Part shown: positions 22,227 to 30,710 of the stretch, piece by piece | Layout: each line of letters opens with the position of its first letter | Position numbering within the stretch: position 1 is the stretch's first letter | Assembly: GCA_963728145.1 (NCBI GenBank) | Contig: CAVSJA010000007.1 | Coordinates: forward strand, 248,001 to 312,000 | Direction of reading: 5' to 3' | DNA: 64,000 nucleotides | From: CAVSJA01 sp963728145 | GTDB taxonomy: Bacteria; Bacteroidota; Bacteroidia; Chitinophagales; Chitinophagaceae | Made by a program: the position numbers and the translations under genes | Notes under the pieces: model-generated | Databases searched by the model: none | Seen by the model: the letters and a program-made list of their open reading frames with translations, nothing else | Told to the model about the DNA's origin: nothing

Positions 22227-23427
22227 TCATTTTAATTCTACAATTGGGGGCTCTGTAAAATCATTATTAATTCTGTCTATCATTTTCTTGTCAGGGGTGT
22301 CGTTGTGGACATAGTACCGGAATTTTGAACGATAGTAGCTTCTTTGATTGATTGTAAATGCAGCTTCCACCATCGGAGAAAATGCCCAATAGGGCATTGT
22401 GGGATGAACGCGAATTGTTTGTGGGTAGCGATAGTTTGATGGATGACCAAGATACTGTAATACCTGCCACCTGTCCATCCAGTTTTCCTGAAGCATCTAC
22501 CCATTTTGCATGCGTGTGATTTGCCAACGAATCACGAATTCCCTCACTGGTTAGAATTCTCCAGTTCCCTTTGTAATTGGTTTTGTCATCGGGGTTCCAA
22601 TATTTCGAACCGCGAAATGCCTGACCGCCATAATGATATTTGTTGACGTAGACCGTATCATCATTGGGATTATATTGCTCGGATTCAATGTCGAAAAGAA
22701 ATAGTCTGTGAAATGGATAGAGCTCTGTAGTTCCATTGTTCCTGCAAAACCACGCCCTGTTGAAAACTCATGTATTCCAGCAATGCGGTAACTTCAACGC
22801 ACACAGGACCATGTTTTACATTCATGAGTCCACATGCTTTACAGTACCGGTTTGCTGATGCTGGTTCCAGAAGTCAACAAATTGTTTTTATAGGTTGTAT
22901 TGGTCCACGCTGAAAATATCGCGTGTTGATGAGCATGGCCAGCGGGAAAGTCATCCGTTCAGTACCTTTGCCTCCGGGGGAATAAACAGGATGAATAAAA
23001 CCACTTCGCCGATAATAGGTGGGGCTATCAGGAGGAGGCATTACTTCTTCCGTGTGATAATAAAGTACAGGCTTTCTTTTGCTTTGGATCGAATGCCCTT
23101 TTGATCCTGTTCAACTGTAACTGTTGGAACTCTTTGCTTTTTTTCGGTTCATAGTTCAACAAGTATCTTCTCTTGAGTATCCTTAGCGTGAAGCGAGTCG
23201 ACGATAAAAACCAGGGTGACGCTGTCGAGTAATTGTGCTGGGATCTGTTTATTAGTTGCTTTACTTCGGTAAGTCGGACATCCGTTGTGTGGAAAACGGT
23301 TTGGTTAGATCACGGAATTACCGGACATTTGAATCTGCTCATAGTCACCTGCGGTAACGTTATGTTTAACTGTACATATGCGAACGGTGGAATGAGAAGT
23401 AGAATTAATAAGGAGTGGTTTTTTCAT
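22227..23427 (-). pseudogene. DUF6807 (PmoA family) pseudogene with many frameshifts
   Basis: No long frame is open, but pieces in different minus-strand frames assemble into one DUF6807-like protein of about 400 residues. In order: KPVLYYHTEEVMPPPDSPTY, then RRSGFIHPVYSPGGK, TDDFPAGHAHQHAIFSAW, FVDFWNQHQQTGTVKHVDS, NVKHGPVCVEVTALLEY, NNGTTELYPFHRLFLFDIES, YWNPDDKTNYKGNW, HAKWVDASGKLDGQVAGITV, GHPSNYRYPQTIRVHPTMPY and YRSKFRYYVHN. The junctions need single-base shifts, for example one extra T before CTTGGTCATCC. The start ATG is taken at 23427 (MKKPLLINST). At least five shifts mean the gene is dead. Family members are secreted proteins of unclear function despite the PmoA label. Confidence 0.8.
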
Positions 23428-23455
23428 GGGAATAAAATAAAAATAAAACTGCGTT

Positions 23456-24268
23456 TTACAAATATAGCTCGATTTCGCCTCTGAAAATAACGATTGCATC
23501 GGCTTTTAATGATACAGATTTATCATTAGTAACGGATACCTGTATTTCTCCACCTCTTGAAGAAGCCTGGTAGGCCCTAAGTGGGTCTTTTTTTAATTTG
23601 TTTTTCCAAAAAGGAGCCAGGGATGAATGTACAGATCCCGTTACCGGATCTTCATCGATCCCTATCCACGGACAAAAGGAACGAAGCAGGAAATCGTATT
23701 CGGGCCGGTCCGCAATAGAAGTGATCACTACTTCCGTTAGTTCTGAATCTGAATTAACGAGTTTGATAAAATCGGGCTTTACTTGTCTTAATAATGAGGG
23801 ATCATCCAGTTCGATCATTAGCATTTGCAGTTCAGTTGTAGCACCTGCGTAAACGTATTTTTCAATTCCAATAGCGGAAAGAATTTTCCTGTCCACTCTC
23901 GTTTCGTGAAGGTTGAAAACCGGATATTCAATGCAAACTAATCCTGATTCGATTTTTACCGGGATTCTCAATCCCTCTGCAGTGATGAATTCAATTTTTT
24001 CAGTTCCGTCAATTACATTTAAGAGCTTTGCCGCTGCAAGAGTTCCATGTCCGCAGGCTGGTATTTCGGTTGTGGAAGTAAAATACCGGATCTTATAATA
24101 TTCTTCAGTTTCTTTTAGAATAAAAACTGTTACTGGTTGATTCATCTCTGTTGCTATCGATTGTAAAACCTTTTTAGGATAATCATTAGAAAGTATACAA
24201 ACGGGAGTAGGATTACCCTTAAAAGGTTGACTAGTGCAGGAATCTAAAAAGTAGATCGGCATCTTCAT
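23456..24268 (-). CDS. PhzF-family isomerase-like protein lacking the catalytic Glu
   Basis: 270 residues, with the two-lobed diaminopimelate-epimerase-like fold of PhzF. Signature stretches: CTSQPFKGNPTPVCIL, TEIPACGHGTLAAAKLL, and DEDPVTGSVHSSLAPFW near residue 210. In PhzF the catalytic Glu lies in MNxSETxF; here that region reads MNQPVTVF (residues 42-49), with Val46 in place of Glu. The protein may have a different reaction or only bind a ligand. It is probably transcribed alone, starting in the 263-base divergent region shared with the HAD gene. Confidence 0.9.
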   Translation of the reverse strand: MKMPIYFLDSCTSQPFKGNPTPVCILSNDYPKKVLQSIATEMNQPVTVFILKETEEYYKIRYFTSTTEIPACGHGTLAAAKLLNVIDGTEKIEFITAEGLRIPVKIESGLVCIEYPVFNLHETRVDRKILSAIGIEKYVYAGATTELQMLMIELDDPSLLRQVKPDFIKLVNSDSELTEVVITSIADRPEYDFLLRSFCPWIGIDEDPVTGSVHSSLAPFWKNKLKKDPLRAYQASSRGGEIQVSVTNDKSVSLKADAIVIFRGEIELYL

Positions 24269-24386
24269 TCCTAAAATGTTTGATTATTCTTGTTTATGAT
24301 GGCCGCAATTATAAGTCTTGCAATTATTGGCTATTGTCACCGAAATTCCTATCTACTTCTCCAAATTCCGGGAATACCATCGTCTC

Positions 24387-24434
24387 TTGCCCCTTTGCCT
24401 ATTGCCAATTGCTTATTGCCTATTGCCTATTGTT
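24387..24434 (-). repeat. Single-arm heptad array (ATAGGCA units on minus strand)
   Basis: Read on the minus strand: ATAGGCA, ATAGGCA, ATAAGCA, ATTGGCA, ATAGGCA, AAGGGGCA. Same unit family as the arrays at 6.8 and 20.5 kb. It lies in the divergent region between the PhzF-like and HAD genes and has no inverted partner. Confidence 0.75.
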
Positions 24435-24531
24435 CACGCAAACTTGTAGATTATTTTCCTCTAATCCAATTCGCGCTTCCTATGCGCTGGGCGGCATGGA
24501 TTTATCATTAAAGTATTAACAATGGAATAGA

Positions 24532-25455
24532 ATGGCGATATCAGAATCTCAATCCATCCAATTACAGAATTTCTTTAATCAATCAGCATTTGCAGAAAAA
24601 GGTGGAGTAGTTACTGACCTGGATGGAACTGCAATTCACGAATTTCATGGAAAACATATGATCCCCAATTCAGTTGAACTGGGGTTAGAGAAAATATATG
24701 CCTTAGGACGGCCGGTAGTTTTGAATACGCTTCGTTTTCCATTGTCAGTGATGCGAACCTTTGCGATGGAATGGTATAGCATTTCAAATGCGCCGATTCC
24801 AACCGTGCTGATGAATGGAAGTCAACTGGGATATATCAACCAGGGAAAGAATGGATCATTTGCTTATGAAGAAATTGAAGCGTTTCCATTGGACCAGGAT
24901 GAGATTACGGAGGTGATGAAAATTGTAAATGAATTACTCGCAAAAAAAGTGAGTAATCTTTTGGTGTTTTATTATCCCAGGGATTGGACTGCTGGTGAGA
25001 TCATCTGGACGCCGGTTCCGGAAAAAATAGAACATGTTAGAAATAAATACCTGAGCGCCGCTTCTGTTTATTCAGGCAACGGGGATTTGCTGGAGGAACA
25101 ATTGCGATCTCAGCCACTTTGCATGGTATTCTTGTTGATCGATATTCCCCAGGATCAATTGATGGCTTACCAACATACCAAGCGACATAATTTTTTTACC
25201 CATAAAGGTGTTGACAAACGTTTCGGGGCTGAACGAATTTCGAAGCATCTTCAATTTGAATTAAATCATTCACTCGGGGCCGGCGATTCAGAAATGGATA
25301 CATTTTTAACTGCTGTTGGCCAGGCGGTGCATGTAGGTAATCCATATTTGCAATACCAGGGATCGCTGCCCCCTATTAAAGTTCAGGGTTCTGCTGAATT
25401 GGGAGAATTGCTGGGACAATTGGCCCTGATGCAGAAAACTGTTATACAATCATAA
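24532..25455 (+). CDS. HAD-superfamily hydrolase (Cof-like)
   Basis: 307 residues. HAD motif I is VVTDLDGTA (nucleophile and acid Asp near residues 29 and 31); motif II may be LNTLRFP; the conserved Lys is likely in HTKRHNFFTHKGVDK; motif IV is GAGDSEMD. The cap domain between about residues 90 and 220 suggests a type II (Cof-like) phosphatase acting on a small phosphorylated metabolite. Its stop overlaps the start of the next gene in TAATG, so the two are translationally coupled; a phosphatase and an APH-like kinase may act on the same or related metabolite. Confidence 0.8.
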   Translation: MAISESQSIQLQNFFNQSAFAEKGGVVTDLDGTAIHEFHGKHMIPNSVELGLEKIYALGRPVVLNTLRFPLSVMRTFAMEWYSISNAPIPTVLMNGSQLGYINQGKNGSFAYEEIEAFPLDQDEITEVMKIVNELLAKKVSNLLVFYYPRDWTAGEIIWTPVPEKIEHVRNKYLSAASVYSGNGDLLEEQLRSQPLCMVFLLIDIPQDQLMAYQHTKRHNFFTHKGVDKRFGAERISKHLQFELNHSLGAGDSEMDTFLTAVGQAVHVGNPYLQYQGSLPPIKVQGSAELGELLGQLALMQKTVIQS

Positions 25456-26390
25456 TGCGAAAACATCCAGCCTCAGAAGTCAGAAAGAAAATAACACTGA
25501 TTAAGAAAATTGTTCGCCACCATTTCGGTTCCGAACCAAAGAAGATTGAATTCAAACCGGCAGGTCTTACCAATTTTGTTTTCGACGTGAAATGCCGTTC
25601 CGGAGACTTTATTGTGAGGATAGCCGGCGCCGCATCAAGGTTCAAGGATTTTCAAAAAGAACAATGGGCTGTCGACAAAGTAAAGAAGCTCGGCGTACCG
25701 GTTGCAGAAATTCTTGAAGTGGGAAACGAAGTGATCGATTTGCCATATATGCTTCAAACAAAACTGGAAGGAAGTGACGCGACACATCACCCGGATCGTT
25801 TAAGGATACTCTTCGAAGTAGGACATTACGCTCAACTCATTCATACCATACACACCAATAATTACGGTAACAATTTCGACTGGTCCAGGAACAGGCTCAC
25901 CAAAAACAAGAACTGGAGAGAATATCTGCTGGAAGAATTCAATGCTCACCAACGCGTGGAGATCCTAACGGAGAATGGAATGCTAACCAAAACGCAATCA
26001 AAAAAGCTTTCGTCGTTGGTAAAAAGAATGGAAAAATGGAAAACGACTCCTGTCTTAAACCATGGGGATCTTCGGTTAAAAAATGTGATGATCGATAATA
26101 ATGGAAAGATCATTGCCATAATCGATTGGGAACACTGCTGCTCAAATATTGCACCTTATTGGGATCTCTCTATCGCACTTCACGATCTTTCAATCGATGC
26201 CCGTGAAGAGTTTTTAAAAGGGTACGGGATAGATCCTTCGACATTCAGCGAGATTGCTCCATTTATGAAAGCTTTCAATATTTTGAATTATGCAGATGTC
26301 ATTTCGCGAAAATCAAAACGCAGAGACAAACGAGGATTGGATTTTTATAGGTTGAGACTCCAGGGAAGTTTGGACTTGTTTTCGTTGTAG
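25455..26390 (+). CDS. Aminoglycoside phosphotransferase/choline kinase-like phosphotransferase
   Basis: 311 residues. A protein-kinase-like fold of the APH family: N-lobe (GLTNFVFDVKCRSGDFIVRI), catalytic loop NHGDLRLKNVMID with the Asp of HGD, and the metal-binding IDWEHCCSNIAPYWDL (DWE). It resembles small-molecule kinases of the APH/choline kinase group; the substrate cannot be told. Start ATG overlaps the HAD stop by one base (TAATG), so the two proteins are made together. Its stop is about ten bases before the GGAGTCG/AATAATC array. Confidence 0.85.
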   Translation: MRKHPASEVRKKITLIKKIVRHHFGSEPKKIEFKPAGLTNFVFDVKCRSGDFIVRIAGAASRFKDFQKEQWAVDKVKKLGVPVAEILEVGNEVIDLPYMLQTKLEGSDATHHPDRLRILFEVGHYAQLIHTIHTNNYGNNFDWSRNRLTKNKNWREYLLEEFNAHQRVEILTENGMLTKTQSKKLSSLVKRMEKWKTTPVLNHGDLRLKNVMIDNNGKIIAIIDWEHCCSNIAPYWDLSIALHDLSIDAREEFLKGYGIDPSTFSEIAPFMKAFNILNYADVISRKSKRRDKRGLDFYRLRLQGSLDLFSL

Positions 26391-26400
26391 GCGGAAATCT

Positions 26401-26571
26401 GGAGTCGGGAGTCGGGAGTCAGGAGTCGGGAACAATCACGCATAATAATCAATAATTGCTCGATGTGGATCGAGTTAATTGATAGTTAACAACTTCATGC
26501 CATTAGAATTATTGATTACTGTTTATTAATTATTGATTATTGTATTGACTCCTGACTCCCGACTCCCGACT
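26401..26571. repeat. Nested inverted heptad array (outer GGGAGTC, inner AATAATC)
   Basis: Two unit families are nested. Outer arms are GGAGTCG-type heptads (26401-26430) and CGACTCC-type heptads (26549-26571). Inner arms are AATAATC (26443-26457) and GATTATT (26511-26541). Both levels are inverted about the same centre. The TAG of the TonB-receptor gene lies in the last unit of the outer right arm. Confidence 0.9.
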
Positions 26572-28930
26572 AAAACTTCAGCCCCAGCCCAACCAAAAAA
26601 TTCGTTCCTGCCATCGGATAATAATAATTCTCCGTGATCATCGATCCTCCATACTGGTAACTGAATGTATATCCATTCGGTTCATACTTTTTGTTGAATA
26701 CATTATTTACCGATAAAACAAGATTGATTTCTTTTGCAAAACATTTCCTGATCGAGTAACTGAACCTGGCATCCTGAACATAAAAAGGATTCAGGCTTCG
26801 GTTTATATTTGATGTATTATCGAGAAACTGGCGACTAACGTATTTTCCAACCAATGCGATCTCAGCATTCTTTACAGGATAAATTGATATGACTGCGGAA
26901 CCCGTTACAGCAGGTGAAAATGCAATATCTGTATTGCCATGCTGGATATTTTTTTGATCGCCATTGTCATAGTCGTCGAAAAATTCGGTGAAGTCTTTTA
27001 TTTCATTCTTACTCAAACTCAGATTTCCCGATGCCTGTAACCAGTTATTGAGTCTTGACCTTCCTTGCATTTCTATTCCCAGCCTGTAGCTATTTTGAAT
27101 ATTGGTCCTGGTATAGGCTCCCACGTCATTCACTTTTCCGGTTAGCACCAACTGATCTTTATAGACCATATAATAAATGGTAGCGCCAAATTGTGATTGA
27201 CTATTTCTTTTTTCAAACCCCAATTCGAAATCGTGGACTTGTTCGGGTTTTGGAATTTGGTTCTGACCAGCTTCGAAATCATCGCGATTCGGTTCTTTTT
27301 GGCCTAATGAATAAGATGCATAAAACTGGTAGTCATTTTTTGAATAAGTAATACCCGCTTTCGGATTAAAGAAATCCCAATCCTGGTCAATCATAACCGC
27401 TGGGTTGTCCCTGAATCCGTCAATATCATATTTAACCCTTCGGTATTGCAGGTCAGCAAAGAAAAGAAGGTACGGATTAAATTGACGTTGGTATTTTCCA
27501 TAGAAATTGAGATCTGTTTTCAATGCGTCGTGATCGTACCAGCGATATTTATAGGGAATTCCAATCTCTGACCAGATGATTTCTCCAAAATGATTTCCAT
27601 CATATCTTGTCCAACCGCCCCCGAATGTCAATTGATTTTTATCTTTTTTATATTGAAGTGAAAAGATCTGACCATAGAATTGATTGTCCAGCCAAAGTTG
27701 CCGGATCAAATCAGTCGAAGTAATCGTATCATTTCCTATAACCTGGTCAGGCAATCCATAATCAGAAAAATTCTGATCAGCCTTGTACTGTTCGTAATAA
27801 CCATTTCCATTGGTGAGAAAGAAAGCCGTATTAAAGCTTAATTGTTTATTGAATTGATGATTGAAGAATAATTGGTAGTGATCCTGGCGGTAATTGTCTG
27901 TTTCATTATCATAAGGTGTACCAGGCTTTTCCATTCCGGCATAGTTTATCGTGCGGTTTGTTTTCAAATCCGCTTCCGAAACGCCATACCATGCCTGGTA
28001 AGTTTTTTCTTTACCGGTAAAAACATTTAAACGAATTGAACTGCGTGAATTCAACCATGCTGCCGAAACATAAAGAGACTGAAGATCGCTTGAGGCACGG
28101 TCGATATAACCATCGCTGTTCAATTGTGAAAACCTTGCATCAATAGTAAAATGATCACCTAATAAACCGCTTCCTGCTTTTATTGTATGTTTCCAGCTAT
28201 TGAAAGATCCAAATGAATTATTCAATTCAGCATAAGGCGTTGTTAGCACCTCATTACTTGCAAGATTGATTGTTGCACCAAATGCACCCGCGCCATTTGA
28301 AGAAGTACCAACTCCGCGTTGCACCTGTATGCTGCTCAGTGAAGATGCGAAATCGGGCAGATCAACAAAAAATGTTCCTTGTGATTCGGCATCATTATAA
28401 GGAATGCCATTAAGTGTAACATTAATTCTTGCTGCATCACTTCCACGAATACGGATACCGGTATAACCAAAACCATTACCCGCATCTGAATTCACAACAA
28501 CGGATGGAAGTTGATCCAAAATGAATGGAAGATCACGTCCGAGATTTTGTTTTTCAATTTCCCGTTTATTCAAATTGGATTTGGTAAATGGTGCTTTGTC
28601 CTCCGCACGCGTGGCCCGTATCTCTACCGGTTGCATGAAGATGTTCAGCCTTTCCATTTTCCATTCCTTAACGGCGGAATCTGTTTGAACATATTCTTCA
28701 ATTGGTTTAAATCCGATTGATGTGATCCGCAATAAATAACTGCCCTTCCTTAATTTTTTGAATTCAAAATCGCCAGACTCATTTGTTATGGTGCTGGCTA
28801 ACCGGTCCAGTTCGACTGTCGCCGAGGCGAGGGGATTTCCGTCTGAATCGGTTACTCTTCCCGCAATAGTTTGTGCGGAAAGAGAATAAGTCAATAAAGC
28901 AAAGCAAATCCCCAAAAACGATTTTTTCAT
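26570..28930 (-). CDS. TonB-dependent receptor, probably for thiamine (TPP riboswitch upstream)
   Basis: 786 residues. Signal peptide (FLGICFALLTYSLSAQ), a carboxypeptidase-like regulatory domain (IAGRVTDSDGNPLASATVEL, about 20-110), plug (about 120-225: LPFILDQLPSVVVNSDAG, IRIRGSDAARINVTLNGIPYN, IQVQRGVGTSSNGAGAFGATI), and a 22-strand-type barrel ending in an aromatic-rich strand (GTNFLVGLGLKF). It imports a substrate across the outer membrane using TonB energy. A TPP riboswitch lies in its leader on the same strand, so thiamine or a thiamine precursor is the likely substrate. This agrees with TPP-regulated receptors known in Bacteroidota. No other thiamine gene is in the window. Confidence 0.93.
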   Translation of the reverse strand: MKKSFLGICFALLTYSLSAQTIAGRVTDSDGNPLASATVELDRLASTITNESGDFEFKKLRKGSYLLRITSIGFKPIEEYVQTDSAVKEWKMERLNIFMQPVEIRATRAEDKAPFTKSNLNKREIEKQNLGRDLPFILDQLPSVVVNSDAGNGFGYTGIRIRGSDAARINVTLNGIPYNDAESQGTFFVDLPDFASSLSSIQVQRGVGTSSNGAGAFGATINLASNEVLTTPYAELNNSFGSFNSWKHTIKAGSGLLGDHFTIDARFSQLNSDGYIDRASSDLQSLYVSAAWLNSRSSIRLNVFTGKEKTYQAWYGVSEADLKTNRTINYAGMEKPGTPYDNETDNYRQDHYQLFFNHQFNKQLSFNTAFFLTNGNGYYEQYKADQNFSDYGLPDQVIGNDTITSTDLIRQLWLDNQFYGQIFSLQYKKDKNQLTFGGGWTRYDGNHFGEIIWSEIGIPYKYRWYDHDALKTDLNFYGKYQRQFNPYLLFFADLQYRRVKYDIDGFRDNPAVMIDQDWDFFNPKAGITYSKNDYQFYASYSLGQKEPNRDDFEAGQNQIPKPEQVHDFELGFEKRNSQSQFGATIYYMVYKDQLVLTGKVNDVGAYTRTNIQNSYRLGIEMQGRSRLNNWLQASGNLSLSKNEIKDFTEFFDDYDNGDQKNIQHGNTDIAFSPAVTGSAVISIYPVKNAEIALVGKYVSRQFLDNTSNINRSLNPFYVQDARFSYSIRKCFAKEINLVLSVNNVFNKKYEPNGYTFSYQYGGSMITENYYYPMAGTNFLVGLGLKF

Positions 28931-29000
28931 TTTTAATGTTTTATCTGAAAAAATGGTTTAAGAGAAATGCTGCGAAGAAGTGTAGGAATGCGTTTTTCTA

Positions 29001-29082
29001 CCTTCCCTGCGCAGGCATTACCCTGTTCAGGTTCTACGGGTATTATCTCAGCACCCCGATCTTATCGGGAAGCACCCCGGGA
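29001..29082 (-). promoter_or_regulatory. TPP (THI-box) riboswitch
   Basis: On the minus strand the conserved parts appear in order: GGGGTGC, then GCTGAGATAATACCC, GTAGAACCTG, and GGTAATGCCTGCGCAGGGAAGG. These are the hallmarks of the thiamine pyrophosphate riboswitch (CUGAGA, ACCUG, AAUGCC-GCG-GGGA). The variable P3 stem is CCCGAT-AAG-ATCGGG, and GGGGTGC is repeated on both sides of it. About 70 bases separate the aptamer from the receptor ATG, with no clear terminator, so control may be on translation or by an unseen structure. High TPP should lower receptor synthesis. Confidence 0.93.
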
Positions 29083-29108
29083 ATCTGATCCCGGCTTAGC
29101 CGGGACGA

Positions 29109-29116
29109 CAAATATA
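29109..29116 (-). promoter_or_regulatory. -7 box of the riboswitch/TonB receptor transcript (TATATTTG)
   Basis: Exact TAnnTTTG match on the minus strand, about 27 bases before the riboswitch aptamer. A CCCGGCTAAGCCGGG palindrome lies between the box and the aptamer. No TTG at consensus spacing. Confidence 0.6.
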
Positions 29117-29187
29117 CGAGCAAAAGTTTTTTTAAGGAACCTGTAACTTTAAGGAGTAGTTCTTCGTCACACCACAAAACAAGACTT

Positions 29188-29904
29188 ATGAAGAAGAGCT
29201 TGCTCGCCGCTATTGTCGTTCTTATAGGGGTAGCCTGCAACTCCCAACAGCAAAAGACTATCAATGATCAGAATGCTGAATCCCGCTCTGTGAAAGGGTT
29301 TCATGCGATTAAGGCTGAAGATGGAATTGATCTTTACCTTACCCAGGGTAATGAAGAAGCTGTTGCGGTTAGCGCCTCGAAAATCGAATACAGGGAAAAA
29401 ATTAAGACCGTTGTCGAAAACGGGGTCCTTAGAATATACTACGATGATAATTGGCGTTTTGGCTGGCGTGATCGCAGGTTAAGGGCATATGTTTCATTTA
29501 AAACCCTCGACGGGCTCGCAGGATCCGGCGGTGCTGATGTTATTGTAACTGGCGTAATCAAAACGCCCTCACTTAAGATGGATATTTCGGGCGGGAGCGA
29601 TTTCTCCGGTGCAGTAGAAGTTACTGAACTCTTTATTGATCAAAGTGGTGGATCTGATGTTGATATAAAAGGTACTGCCTCAAAGTTAACGATCAGCGCC
29701 AGCGGTGGAAGCGATTTTAGCGGTTATGGGCTTTCAGTGGAATATGCAATTGTAAGAGCGAGCGGTGGGAGTGATGCTCAAATAACTGTCACAAAAGAAC
29801 TAACAGCCGATGCGAGCGGCGGAAGCGATATTGATTATAAAGGCAATGCTGCAATCACAAATACGAATTCCAGTGGAGGCAGCAGCGTGAGCAAAAGAGG
29901 TTGA
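29188..29904 (+). CDS. Head-GIN (DUF2807) lipoprotein, SGGSD-repeat paralog
   Basis: 238 residues. A signal peptide (LLAAIVVLIGVACN) with Cys in a lipobox-like VAC, then a domain starting SRSVKGFHAIKAEDGIDLYLTQG and continuing RLRAYVSFKTLDGLAGSGGADVIV. This is the putative autotransporter-adhesin-like head-GIN domain. The rest is a ladder of short beta strands with a turn motif SGGSD at regular ~21-residue spacing (six copies). Likely a cell-surface or periplasmic beta-helix; function unknown. First of three tandem paralogs. Confidence 0.85.
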   Translation: MKKSLLAAIVVLIGVACNSQQQKTINDQNAESRSVKGFHAIKAEDGIDLYLTQGNEEAVAVSASKIEYREKIKTVVENGVLRIYYDDNWRFGWRDRRLRAYVSFKTLDGLAGSGGADVIVTGVIKTPSLKMDISGGSDFSGAVEVTELFIDQSGGSDVDIKGTASKLTISASGGSDFSGYGLSVEYAIVRASGGSDAQITVTKELTADASGGSDIDYKGNAAITNTNSSGGSSVSKRG

Positions 29905-29963
29905 TGCAACATATAATTTAAAAGCAGGTCTTTGTTCTAAGATTTAGCGAAAAAAAACTAATC

Positions 29964-30695
29964 ATGAAAAAATTGGTATTCTTCCTGGTAGGTCTGTTTG
30001 CATCCTACCTGTTAACTGCGCAAACAATTAATGACGCCAATGCGGTTAAAAGAGACGTAAAAGGATTTCATGCTATAAAAGTTTCGCACGGAATTCAATT
30101 GATGCTTACTGAAGGAACCGAGGAAGCGGTTGCTGTAAGCTCAAATGATCCGGAATTCCGCGATAAAATAAGAACTGAAGTCGTGAATGGTGAGTTGAGA
30201 ATATATTTCGATTACGATTGGTGGAAGGAACTTCGTGAGGAATTTCGGAACATCTCGAAGAAAAGATTGCGTGCCTATGTTTCTTTTGTGAAACTGGATG
30301 GAGTGCGCGCTTCTTCGGGTTCAACTGTGAATGTTGAAGGAGTAATCAAGGCCTCCAGGCTTAATATGGAAGCATCCAGTGGCGCTACATTCAATGGAAA
30401 GGTAGAAGTAGGAGAAATGACGGTTGATCAGAGCAGCGGGTCTGTTATAAAAATTTCCGGAACAGTTTCCGGTAAATTGATTGCTGACGGAAGCAGTGGA
30501 AGTCAGTTTAAAGGTTATGATCTTACGGTCGAAAACTGCTCCGCTGATCTAAGCAGTGGTGCAGGTGTCCAGGTTACCGTGAATAAGGAATTGACAGTTG
30601 AGGCAAGCAGTGGTGGGTATGTAAACTACAAAGGCAATGGATCGATCAGGAACGTAAGGACCAGCAGTGGTGGTAGCGTTTCAAAGAAAGGCTAA
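29964..30695 (+). CDS. Head-GIN (DUF2807) secreted protein, SSGS-repeat paralog
   Basis: 243 residues. Cleavable signal peptide (MKKLVFFLVGLFASYLLTAQ), no lipobox. Same architecture as its neighbours: VKGFHAIKVSHGIQLMLTEG, RLRAYVSFVKLDGVRASSGS, then a beta ladder whose turn is SSGS/SSGA instead of SGGSD. It starts 59 bases after the first paralog. Function unknown; the family is found mostly in Bacteroidota. Confidence 0.85.
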   Translation: MKKLVFFLVGLFASYLLTAQTINDANAVKRDVKGFHAIKVSHGIQLMLTEGTEEAVAVSSNDPEFRDKIRTEVVNGELRIYFDYDWWKELREEFRNISKKRLRAYVSFVKLDGVRASSGSTVNVEGVIKASRLNMEASSGATFNGKVEVGEMTVDQSSGSVIKISGTVSGKLIADGSSGSQFKGYDLTVENCSADLSSGAGVQVTVNKELTVEASSGGYVNYKGNGSIRNVRTSSGGSVSKKG

Positions 30696-30710
30696 TATTA
30701 TACTAATACT

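Noticed and set aside
28931..29000. Intrinsic terminator between the TPP aptamer and the receptor gene
   Set aside because: A weak GTAG/CTAC pairing and AT runs exist, but no GC stem followed by T; the expression platform is left open.
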